A stretch of DNA of 61,088 nt from Acidimicrobiia bacterium. Its GTDB lineage: Bacteria; Actinomycetota; Acidimicrobiia; Acidimicrobiales; Poriferisodalaceae. How positions within the stretch are numbered: the first letter of the stretch is position 1; each line of letters begins with the position of its first letter. A program made the translations under genes and the position numbers. Shown in pieces: positions 35,182 through 43,286 of the stretch. The stretch is from NCBI GenBank assembly GCA_022826045.1, contig JAJDVQ010000052.1, positions 1 through 61,088 on the forward strand, written 5' to 3'. The notes below the pieces were generated by a model that had not been told where the DNA came from, did no database searches, and worked only from the letters and a program-made list of their open reading frames with translations.

Positions 35182-35609
35182 CCGTGCCGACCTTGCGCGA
35201 GCGGCGTTTCGAGCTGCTACTGCAGCCGACGCAGGCCGGCGACGACTGGGGCTTCCACCTCAGCGAAACGTTCAACGACGCCAAAGAGGCGGTAGCCAAA
35301 GTCGATGCAACACGCGCCACCCCGTTCCGACGCGCGGTGCTCGACGCGGTAGAGGCCTCTGGCTACCCGCCCGCTGCTGTCTCGCCGCGGCGGTGCCGAC
35401 CCTTCAACCTGCAGCAAGGCCCAGGTGTGCGGCTGGCACTGACAGTGAGCGCATCCCTGCCAGTGGCAAGGCCACTGCGGCGACGGGCGATCGTCGACGG
35501 GGTGGAGGCCCTGTCGCACGAAGAAGCGCTGTACTGGTACGCGCGCACGTCTGGCCCCGCAAGCGGACGAGCCCTCCGGGCCCTGCGCATCCTGCTAGCT
35601 GATGACTGA
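35178..35609 (+). CDS. Small accessory protein of the DUF499/DUF1156 operon
   Basis: A 143-residue protein I cannot assign to a family: MTVPTLRERRFELLLQPTQA, DDWGFHLSETFNDAKEAVAK, later EALSHEEALYWYARTSG and SGRALRALRILLADD. It has no metal or P-loop motif. The ATG overlaps the DUF499 stop (ATGA) and its own stop overlaps the methylase start by eight bases, so it is co-translated with both. Related operons carry a small protein (often DUF3780) at this place; whether this is a divergent version cannot be told by eye. Confidence 0.85.
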   Translation: MTVPTLRERRFELLLQPTQAGDDWGFHLSETFNDAKEAVAKVDATRATPFRRAVLDAVEASGYPPAAVSPRRCRPFNLQQGPGVRLALTVSASLPVARPLRRRAIVDGVEALSHEEALYWYARTSGPASGRALRALRILLADD

Positions 35610-38523
35610 GGGCGAACGGCCCCGTTTGCTGATCGAGGATTGGTTCCCGGTCGCTGAGCTTGGTGTCGAATCCGTGCGCGAGCGCGCAGTGAGTATGGAC
35701 TTGCCGCCACTCTTTGCACTGCATGTGTGGTGGGCACGGCGGCCGTTGGTTGCCAGCGCAGGAGCGATCCTGGCGAGTCTGTTGCCCGCTTGGTCCTCGG
35801 CATTCGCTGCCAGATTTGAGGGGCACGATGAGCTGTCCTCGCCCGAGGCGTACCAATGCTGGGTTCTTCAACTCTGCGGTATTTGGGGCGACCCCATAGC
35901 TGCAGACCGCCTGGTTCGGGCGGCGAAGGCCACGGGCAACTCGATTCCGAACCCGTACACCTACAAGCAGGCATACAAGAACTCTCCTGACGAGCACAAC
36001 GTTGAACTTCTGCATCGAGTGCTGGAGCACACTTGGGGCCGTGTTCCGACGGTGCTCGATCCGACGGCGGGAGGTGGCTCGATCCTCTACGAGGCGGCGC
36101 GGTTCCGTCTGCCTTCCCATGCGAATGACCTCAACCCCGTCGCCGTCGCAGTCCTTCAAGCCGGCGTCCAGAGTCCAGTGCGTTACGGACTCGAGTTACT
36201 CGCGGAATTGGAGCACTGGGGTTCGATTCTCGTTGAGAGGTTGGAAACAAAGCTCGGCGACTACTTTCCGTCGCTACCGAACGAGAAGACGTCAACATAC
36301 ATCTTCGCTCGGACAGTCGTGTGCCCGAGGACAGGCAAATATGTGCCTTTGGTAGGCGACTGGGCGCTACGGCGAGGTCACGAGCCGGTTGCTGTGCGAT
36401 TGGTCACAGAGCGTGATGGCGACGAACTCGACGGTCCGGAATTCGAGATTGTTGAAGGAGCAGCAGCGCGTTTCGACACAAAGAAGGCTGGCACGTGGTC
36501 GCGCGGCTCAGCGGTCTCGCCGTGGGACCACCTGGTGATCGATAGTGCATACATCAAGACCGAGGCGCAGGCAGGGCGCATGGGCGAAGTGTTGTACGCC
36601 GTTGCGACGCGAACGGCGAAAGGGCGAGGTTTCCGCGCCCCGGCTGAAGTTGATCTGCAAGCGCTCAAAGCCGCGGAAGCCGAATTGGAGCAGCTCCTGC
36701 CGCAATGGGAACGCGACGACATTCTTCCCGCCGAGACCGTTCCTCCAGGTAACAAGACAAACGAACCACACAGCTATGGGATGAACCATTGGCGAGACAT
36801 GTTCACGCCCCGCCAGTTACTGGTACATGGAACCTTTGTCGAGGAGTACCGAAGACTGATCACCGAGATACACGCCGAGACAGAAGATCTGAATCAGGCA
36901 GACGCCGTGCTCTCGCTGATCGCCATGATCCTTGGCAAGGCTGTCAACTGGAACGCCCGAATGGCGAGTTGGGATGTATCGAGGCAGAAGATCCGTTCGG
37001 TCTTTGATTCCCACAATTTCGCGTTCAAGCACGCGTTCGCCGAATTCGAAAGCGGAACTGATTTGTTCCAATGGTGCCTGCGACGCGGAGTGGCAAGGGC
37101 CTATGGGGGGCTTGCAAAGCTCCTAAGTTCCGCTGGTGATGAGGGCCTTCTTGGGGGCCGCGGAGTTTCCTCTCCAAATGTCGCCGTAACCAGAGAAAAT
37201 GCCGGGAATCTGACGTCGTTGCCCGACGAGTCGCAGTCCTTGGTGTGCATCGACCCGCCGTATTACGACAACGTGATGTATGCCGAGTTGGCGGATTATT
37301 TCTACGTGTGGCACAAGCGGACGCTCGGCCGGCTGTGGCCTGACCTGTTTGCAGATCAGCTGACCAACAAGCACGACGAGGCGGTCACGAACAGGGCGCG
37401 CTTCGCCCACGCGGGCAGGCGAGCCAAGACATTGGCCGATCACGATTACACGGCGAAGATGGCTGCGATCTTCGCTGAATGCCATCGGGTGCTGGAGTCG
37501 GACGGTGTGATGACGGTGATGTTCACGCACAAGCGGGCTGATGCGTGGGACTCGCTCGGCACGGCGCTGTTGCAGGCTGGGTTCGAGATTCGCGCTTCGT
37601 GGCCGGTGCATACCGAGAGTGAGCAGTCGCTTCATCAGGCTCGACAGAACGCTGTGAAGTCGACGATGTTCTTGAGCTGCCGGAAGCGGTCCGAAGACGG
37701 GGCCGACGGTGACACCGTCTATATCGACGACATAGCTGCGGGCATTCGCGACGCGGCGGGTGACGCGCTTGCGAGAGGGCATCAGCAGGGTCTCGCCGGT
37801 GTTGATCTGCTGCTGTCCACCTACGGGCCTGCCTTGTCGGTGCTGTCGTCTCACTGGCCCGTCTACGCGGCGGAAGCCGACGAGACCGGCCGCTCTCGGC
37901 TGCTGCGGCCAGAGGAAGCGCTGACGGTTGCTCGAACGGAGGTGCTGCGCCGGGAGCGGCTGCGGCTGGTCGGCCGCGAGATTGAGTTCGATCCGCTCAC
38001 CGATTTCACGCTGCTGGCGTGGAGCACTTTCGCCGCTCGCGAGTTCCCGTACGACGAGGCGCGGAAGCTGGCCCTGTCCATCAGTGACCTCGATCTCGAC
38101 GATGTGGAGGCTGCGAAGCTGGTGACCGCCTCGAAGGGCACGGTGAGCCTGACCGAACCACGTCTGCGTCTGCGCCGCGAGACGGACGCGCATCTGCCAG
38201 GCATCGACCGTGCTCGTACGACCATTGATGTGTGGGTCGATGCCATCCACACGGCTGCCTACATCACCGCAGAGGACGGCAGCGGGGCTGCGAAGCAATG
38301 GCTGGATGAACGCGAGTTCACAGAGAATTCGGATTTCATTTCGTGCCTGAGGGCGTTCGCGCATGCGCTGCCGAGCACCAAGCACCAAGGGGAGTGGAAT
38401 GTCCCGGAGGCCGGGCACTTGCGTTCGTTGGTGACGACGCACTTCAAGGACATCGACCTGCCGAGTGAAGTGGACGCAGTCACGGTCGAGGAACCGACGT
38501 TGCCGGGCGTGGCGAATGACTGA
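35602..38523 (+). CDS. DUF1156 DNA methyltransferase
   Basis: A 973-residue methylase. The N-terminal DUF1156 domain reads RPRLLIEDWFPVAELGVESV and LFALHVWWARRPLVASAGAI. The SAM-binding motif VLDPTAGGGSILYEAARF is near residue 152 and the catalytic motif IDPPYYDNVMYAELADYFYV near 550, indicating N6-adenine or N4-cytosine methylation of DNA. A long C-terminal region of about 250 residues after the methylase core may read DNA sequence. The start overlaps the preceding gene by eight bases (ATGACTGA). It probably marks host DNA so that the helicase and nuclease activities act on unmodified phage DNA; this is inference from the family. Confidence 0.92.
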   Translation: MTEGERPRLLIEDWFPVAELGVESVRERAVSMDLPPLFALHVWWARRPLVASAGAILASLLPAWSSAFAARFEGHDELSSPEAYQCWVLQLCGIWGDPIAADRLVRAAKATGNSIPNPYTYKQAYKNSPDEHNVELLHRVLEHTWGRVPTVLDPTAGGGSILYEAARFRLPSHANDLNPVAVAVLQAGVQSPVRYGLELLAELEHWGSILVERLETKLGDYFPSLPNEKTSTYIFARTVVCPRTGKYVPLVGDWALRRGHEPVAVRLVTERDGDELDGPEFEIVEGAAARFDTKKAGTWSRGSAVSPWDHLVIDSAYIKTEAQAGRMGEVLYAVATRTAKGRGFRAPAEVDLQALKAAEAELEQLLPQWERDDILPAETVPPGNKTNEPHSYGMNHWRDMFTPRQLLVHGTFVEEYRRLITEIHAETEDLNQADAVLSLIAMILGKAVNWNARMASWDVSRQKIRSVFDSHNFAFKHAFAEFESGTDLFQWCLRRGVARAYGGLAKLLSSAGDEGLLGGRGVSSPNVAVTRENAGNLTSLPDESQSLVCIDPPYYDNVMYAELADYFYVWHKRTLGRLWPDLFADQLTNKHDEAVTNRARFAHAGRRAKTLADHDYTAKMAAIFAECHRVLESDGVMTVMFTHKRADAWDSLGTALLQAGFEIRASWPVHTESEQSLHQARQNAVKSTMFLSCRKRSEDGADGDTVYIDDIAAGIRDAAGDALARGHQQGLAGVDLLLSTYGPALSVLSSHWPVYAAEADETGRSRLLRPEEALTVARTEVLRRERLRLVGREIEFDPLTDFTLLAWSTFAAREFPYDEARKLALSISDLDLDDVEAAKLVTASKGTVSLTEPRLRLRRETDAHLPGIDRARTTIDVWVDAIHTAAYITAEDGSGAAKQWLDEREFTENSDFISCLRAFAHALPSTKHQGEWNVPEAGHLRSLVTTHFKDIDLPSEVDAVTVEEPTLPGVAND

Positions 38524-41500
38524 CGGCGGGTTCGTCGGGCTGAGCCTGCGCACCGGTTACGACTCGTCCGACGATCCGCTGAACAGCTTCTATGTGCCGG
38601 TGTTGGAGCGAGCGAGTTCGTACGACCGGGTGGCGGGCTACTTCTCGTCGTCGTCGTTCGTGTCGGCAGCGGCGGGGCTGGCACGGTTCATCGCCAACAG
38701 CGGCACGATCAGGCTGTTGGTGGGCACACAGTTGTCGGAGGACGACCGTGACGCGCTGCTCGGCCAAGCGGAGTTGGCCGATGTCCTGGCCGGCAGTCTC
38801 GACAGCGGTGTGGATCACGCGCTGAGTGCCGGCGAGGTCGCACGCCAGCGTCTTGAGGTCATCGCGTGGCTGGTGCGCGAGGGACGGCTTCAGATCCGGG
38901 TCGGCGTGCCATGCGACACAGACGGTGTTCCGCTGGCAGGTGCCGAGGCGGGGCGGCGCTACTTCCACGCCAAGTTCGGGGTGCTCGCCGACGGCGCGGG
39001 CAATCGTGTGGCGTTCAGCGGCAGCATCAACGAGTCGGCATCGGGCTGGCAGCACAATTTCGAGTCGTTCAGCGTGTACCGGTCGTGGCGCACCGAAGGC
39101 TGGGCGGACCATGGCGAGCCATTGGCGCAGCAGTTCGAGGAACTGTGGAGCGGCGAGCCGCCTTGCGGCGGCAGTGGCGATGCCAGTGACGGTGAGGCTG
39201 GTGCAGGCGGAACCACTTGGCGAACCGTGGCGCTGCCGCAGGCTGTGCGCGATCGACTGGTGCAACTCGTGCCGGACGATTGGACGCCACCGCCTCGCGA
39301 TCCGCTCGAGCCGCCGCCCCCGCTGACTCCCTCCGAACTTGAGCCGCTGGCAGCGATCCGCGACGCGCCGCGCACCTGCTCCGGTGTCGGGTTGGTGTCG
39401 GCGGCCGTCGAGCCGTGGCCTCATCAGCTCGCGATTGCGCGGCGCATTACTGAGTCGTGGCCGCGTTCCTATCTGCTGGCTGATGAGGTCGGCTTGGGCA
39501 AGACGATCGAGACCGGTCTGGTGCTTCGGGAGTTGCTGCTGTCGGGTCGGTTGAGCACAGCGCTGCTGCTGGTTCCTGCGTCGGTGCTGATCCAGTGGCA
39601 GGAGGAACTGAGCGAGAAGTTCCTGCTCGACGTGCCGCGCCTGGACAGCGGCGAACTGGTGTGGGTCGACGGAAGGCGCGAGCAGGCGGACTCGGCTGGT
39701 GGAGGTACCTGGCGGTCGGCGCCCGTGTTGCTGGCGTCGTCTCATCTCGCTCGGCGGCAGGGCCACCGTGCTGCGCTGACCGAGGGTGCCCAGTGGGATC
39801 TGGTGTTCGTGGACGAAGCCCATCATGCCCGCCGCCGCGGCACCAAGGCTTCAGACTCGCCGAACCAGATGCTGGCGACGCTGACGGCGATGAAGCGGGC
39901 CGGCATGTGGAGGGTGCTGCTGTTGGCGTCGGCCACGCCGATGCAGATGAATACTCACGACATCTGGGATCTGCTGGCGTTGTTCGGCCTGCCGTCGCGG
40001 TGGTCGGATTCGCCCGAGCGCATGGAGCGGTACTTCGCAGAGTTCGGTGCCGGGTTCGCCGACCGTGACTGGCTGTTCCTGCGCGGGATGCTGGCAGGGC
40101 ACTTCGCAACGGTCGACGCTGACCCTGCGTTGGTCGCTGACTTGAAGGCAGAGCTCGGCCTGGTTGCCGCGAAGAGCATCACCGAGTTCCATGAGCGCCC
40201 GTACTCCAAGAGCGTGACGCGTGACCTGAACAGGAAGCAGCAGACGCAGTGGGACGCCTGGCTGCGGGCCAACACGCCGGTGCGCGACCGTGTGTTCCGC
40301 ACCACGCGAGCGACCCTTCGTCGGTACCAGGCCGAGGGAGTGCTGCCCGAGGGCACCGTGGTGCCAGAGCGTCGTGTGACGCACGAGTCGTGCGAGCTCG
40401 GACAGCCGGCCGAGGAGCTGTACGGCCGTATCGACAGCTACATCAAGCGCCACTACGACGCGTACCTGGCCGACCGGGGCCGGCGGCGGCCGTTGGGCTT
40501 CATCATGACCATCTACCGGCGGCGGCTCACGTCGAGCTTCCACGCGGTGCGATGCTCGCTCGAGCGTCGCCGCGAGGTACTGCAAGGCCGCCGCCCGCTG
40601 GGCGCTTTCGTCGATGATGACGACTTGGCGTCGTCGCAGGAATCGAACGCCCTCGCCGCTGATGGCCCAGCCGCCTCGCAATCACCGCCGGGTACTGCAG
40701 GTGGCGACTGGGCGTGGGACCCCGACACGGCCGGCGACGAGTGGGACGACGCGGTCGCCGCCAGCGCAGACGAGTACCTGTCCGAAGAGCTGACCGAACT
40801 GGACAGCTTCATCAGCGAGCTGAGCGACCTGCCGCCCGACGAGCCCAAGACCCAGCGGCTCTACGACCTGCTCGAGTCCAGCTTCACCGGCGGCCACCGC
40901 AGCGTGGTGGTGTTCACCCAGTACGCCGACACGCTGCGCTACCTGCGAGAACGCCTGCGTGCCATCTACGGCGCCGGGATCGTCTGCTACTTCGCCGGCA
41001 GAGGCGAGCGCTGGGACACCGCCGCCGGCGAGTGGGCCGCTGTCTCCAAGGAGCGTGTCAAGGAGCTGTTCCGCCAAGGCGACGAAGTGCGCATCATGCT
41101 CGGCACCGACTCGATGTCAGAAGGCCTGAACCTCCAGACCTGCGCCCGGGTCATCAACTACGACCTGCCATGGAACTTCATGCGAGTCGAGCAGCGCATC
41201 GGACGCGTCGACCGCATCGGCGGCCAGCCCCGCGTCGAGGTCACCAACCTGTCCTACAAAGGCACCGTCGAAGACGACGTCCTGCGCCGCATCGAAGATC
41301 GCCTCAAATGGTTCACCAACGTCGTCGGCAACGCCCAGCCCGTGCTCGCATCGATGGAGTCAGCCATGCAGCGAGCAGCCCTCGGCCAGATCACCCCCGT
41401 CCACGCCGTCAACGAGATCGAGCAAATGAACCGCCAGGCAATGGCGTCGCCCGTCAAGCTCGCCGACCTCGACGCCGTACCCCGCCACCCCGAGCCGCTT

Positions 41501-41740
41501 CAGCCCGCCATGGATCTGACCGCCCTGCGCGAAGCCCTCCTGCAGATCCCGCCCTGCGCCGAACGCCTGACCCCTCACCCCGACATCGAGGGTGCCTGGC
41601 TGCTCCACCTCGACGGCCAGACCCACCCCATCACCTTCGACCGCACCCAAGCCCAGCAGGCCGAAACCCTGCACCTCCTGACATGGGGAAACCCGCTGCT
41701 CGACGAACTGCTCGAAACCGCACGGTCCGCTGCGATTTAG
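38516..41740 (+). CDS. SNF2-type helicase with N-terminal PLD domain
   Basis: A 1074-residue fusion. Residues 1-220 form a phospholipase D-like domain with YFHAKFGVL (H-x-K near 151) and FSGSINESASGW. A SNF2/helicase core follows: Walker A LADEVGLGKTIETGLVLREL near 325, DEAH-type box VFVDEAHHARRR near 432, motif III VLLLASATPMQMNTHDIW and the C-terminal helicase motifs VVVFTQYADTLRYLRE and RVEQRIGRVDRIGGQPRV near 890. ATG 38516 overlaps the methylase stop by eight bases, the same ATGACTGA junction as before. The PLD site may cut DNA while the motor translocates. It resembles the helicase component of DISARM-like and Hma systems. Confidence 0.9.
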   Translation: MTDGGFVGLSLRTGYDSSDDPLNSFYVPVLERASSYDRVAGYFSSSSFVSAAAGLARFIANSGTIRLLVGTQLSEDDRDALLGQAELADVLAGSLDSGVDHALSAGEVARQRLEVIAWLVREGRLQIRVGVPCDTDGVPLAGAEAGRRYFHAKFGVLADGAGNRVAFSGSINESASGWQHNFESFSVYRSWRTEGWADHGEPLAQQFEELWSGEPPCGGSGDASDGEAGAGGTTWRTVALPQAVRDRLVQLVPDDWTPPPRDPLEPPPPLTPSELEPLAAIRDAPRTCSGVGLVSAAVEPWPHQLAIARRITESWPRSYLLADEVGLGKTIETGLVLRELLLSGRLSTALLLVPASVLIQWQEELSEKFLLDVPRLDSGELVWVDGRREQADSAGGGTWRSAPVLLASSHLARRQGHRAALTEGAQWDLVFVDEAHHARRRGTKASDSPNQMLATLTAMKRAGMWRVLLLASATPMQMNTHDIWDLLALFGLPSRWSDSPERMERYFAEFGAGFADRDWLFLRGMLAGHFATVDADPALVADLKAELGLVAAKSITEFHERPYSKSVTRDLNRKQQTQWDAWLRANTPVRDRVFRTTRATLRRYQAEGVLPEGTVVPERRVTHESCELGQPAEELYGRIDSYIKRHYDAYLADRGRRRPLGFIMTIYRRRLTSSFHAVRCSLERRREVLQGRRPLGAFVDDDDLASSQESNALAADGPAASQSPPGTAGGDWAWDPDTAGDEWDDAVAASADEYLSEELTELDSFISELSDLPPDEPKTQRLYDLLESSFTGGHRSVVVFTQYADTLRYLRERLRAIYGAGIVCYFAGRGERWDTAAGEWAAVSKERVKELFRQGDEVRIMLGTDSMSEGLNLQTCARVINYDLPWNFMRVEQRIGRVDRIGGQPRVEVTNLSYKGTVEDDVLRRIEDRLKWFTNVVGNAQPVLASMESAMQRAALGQITPVHAVNEIEQMNRQAMASPVKLADLDAVPRHPEPLQPAMDLTALREALLQIPPCAERLTPHPDIEGAWLLHLDGQTHPITFDRTQAQQAETLHLLTWGNPLLDELLETARSAAI

Positions 41741-41853
41741 CTGGGTCTTCGCATCCAAGTTGGGACCAGTGGCTTTCCGCAGTCCAAATGGACGATCTGT
41801 CGGGTCCAAGCCATCGGCCTGAGCCATGGCGACTCGTTGAGATGCGGATGCTC

Positions 41854-42780
41854 CTAGATCAATTCGACACCGGGTTCTCCTTCGATGATGCGCTCTACCC
41901 GGGCAATGATCTTGTGCAGTTTGGTCCCCGTGTGGGTCTCACCCCAGCAGGCCCCGCGCTGCTCGAGTGTGAAGTGGATTGAACAGAGAGCCAGATGGAA
42001 GGGACTCAAGAAGCTGTAGTAGTCGATGGACGGCGTGCCGCTGTCCAGACTCCAAGTGCCGATGATGCCGATGGCATCGGAGTGGGCGACTCCGCTCATC
42101 CGGTGATAGGCGTCGAAGCCTTGCGGCAGGTCCATGTCGTCGCAGAGCATCTCGCGCACTCGTCGAGAGTGCGACGGTCGCTTGGATATCTCCCCACACC
42201 TTGACTTGAGTTCGTCGCGAATCTTCCCGGCGACGCGCTCGACGTCGGCCAGTTGGGTCACGACCTCGCGGCGTGCCCGCTCGATGTCTTGGAGCTCGTC
42301 CGGACTCCGCACGTCGGAGTCGTCGCTTTGCATCGATCGAAGTGATCTCAGATGGCTGCCCAAGGACCGCTCCCGGAGCACCAAGCCCCGCAACAACCGC
42401 TCCGTAGGCCCAACTCTTGGGTTGAAGACCCATGAGGAAAACGCGCATGCCTCGATGATCGAGCGGCACATCACATAGAGCGAATAGGTGCTGCGAGTCT
42501 GCATGGCTGCACACAGCACCCTGAAGTAATCGTGAACTGCCTCGAGACGCAGACGCGCCTCCGCCTCCACTACGTCAATGACCCGGACAGTCCCGACGGA
42601 CAGCTCGGCACAGGGGTGCGAACGCGATCGATCCCAAGGCGAGCCATATTCGGGCATCCTCGACTCCGTGAACCACTTGTCTGGATCGCCGCGCAGTCTC
42701 CGCAGCCGCAGCCAGATCTCCCAGCGGCGCAGCATGACGCCAACACGTCTCCAAGCGCCTCTGGACTTCACGGGAATCAT
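41854..42780 (-). CDS. Uncharacterised helical protein beside the methylase-helicase operon
   Basis: A 309-residue protein from the ATG at 42780 (upstream residues in this frame look non-coding). It is rich in Arg and helix-forming segments: RLEAVHDYFRVLCAAMQTRS, TYSLYVMCRSIIEACAFSSW, then a coiled-coil-like stretch DELQDIERARREVVTQLADV and GVAHSDAIGIIGTWSLD. The RSIIEA and SGVAHSD elements recall HEPN-like or DUF5677-type helical proteins often linked to abortive infection, but no certain RxxxxH site is seen. It is convergent to the helicase gene, 113 bases apart, so it is a separate transcription unit. Confidence 0.6.
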   Translation of the reverse strand: MIPVKSRGAWRRVGVMLRRWEIWLRLRRLRGDPDKWFTESRMPEYGSPWDRSRSHPCAELSVGTVRVIDVVEAEARLRLEAVHDYFRVLCAAMQTRSTYSLYVMCRSIIEACAFSSWVFNPRVGPTERLLRGLVLRERSLGSHLRSLRSMQSDDSDVRSPDELQDIERARREVVTQLADVERVAGKIRDELKSRCGEISKRPSHSRRVREMLCDDMDLPQGFDAYHRMSGVAHSDAIGIIGTWSLDSGTPSIDYYSFLSPFHLALCSIHFTLEQRGACWGETHTGTKLHKIIARVERIIEGEPGVELI

Positions 42781-43286
42781 CCGCACGAGTCGCTCCGCTT
42801 CGCAGTTGGTGCCTTGGGCATTCTGTCTGGCAGGGATGCCTGCACCACCCAGCCCATGGCTATGCACTCACAGCGGGGCACAACGTCCGCACGTCGATCG
42901 TCCCCGAGGCGCTGGGTCGAAGCGTGGTGCCCAAGAATGGCGTGGCGACGGCAGCCGGTAGGCGCATCGCTTCTGCCGGTCGCGGGTTCGTCCCGATCGG
43001 CGGGGAAACCGAAGCGCGGCGAGAGTGTGCCGGACCTCGACGCCTGCAAGCACGCCGTCAGCGCCATGAGGTCCAAGTAGCCTCGAAAGCTCGGCGGCTT
43101 TAGCTGCTGTTCAGTGCGGCGCGGTTCGCGGACGCTGCGTTCGACAGCCTCGCACGCATGGAAGCCAAGACAGCCGCGCCGGGCGAGCCTGCTTTTGCAG
43201 CGCTGTGACCAGCGAGAACGTCGAGGTGCTGGCGTTGGTGTCATAGCCCTTCGCCATACTCGTCGCAATCATGGAGGTAGGGACCT
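42781..43286. other. Long intergenic region between defence genes
   Basis: About 500 bases between a minus-strand and a plus-strand gene. Several short open frames are present but none has a credible start and family resemblance. GGAGGTAG at the right end is the ribosome binding site of the OLD-type nuclease. Otherwise nothing recognised; it may contain decayed gene sequence. Confidence 0.5.

Noticed and set aside
35602..41740. Classification of the methylase-helicase operon as canonical DISARM
   Set aside because: No DrmA/DrmB (DUF1998) genes are present; DUF499 and DUF1156 point to a different system.
42532..43080. A 182-codon plus-strand frame opposite the unknown helical protein
   Set aside because: No start signal, no domain, and it overlaps a better supported gene for much of its length.
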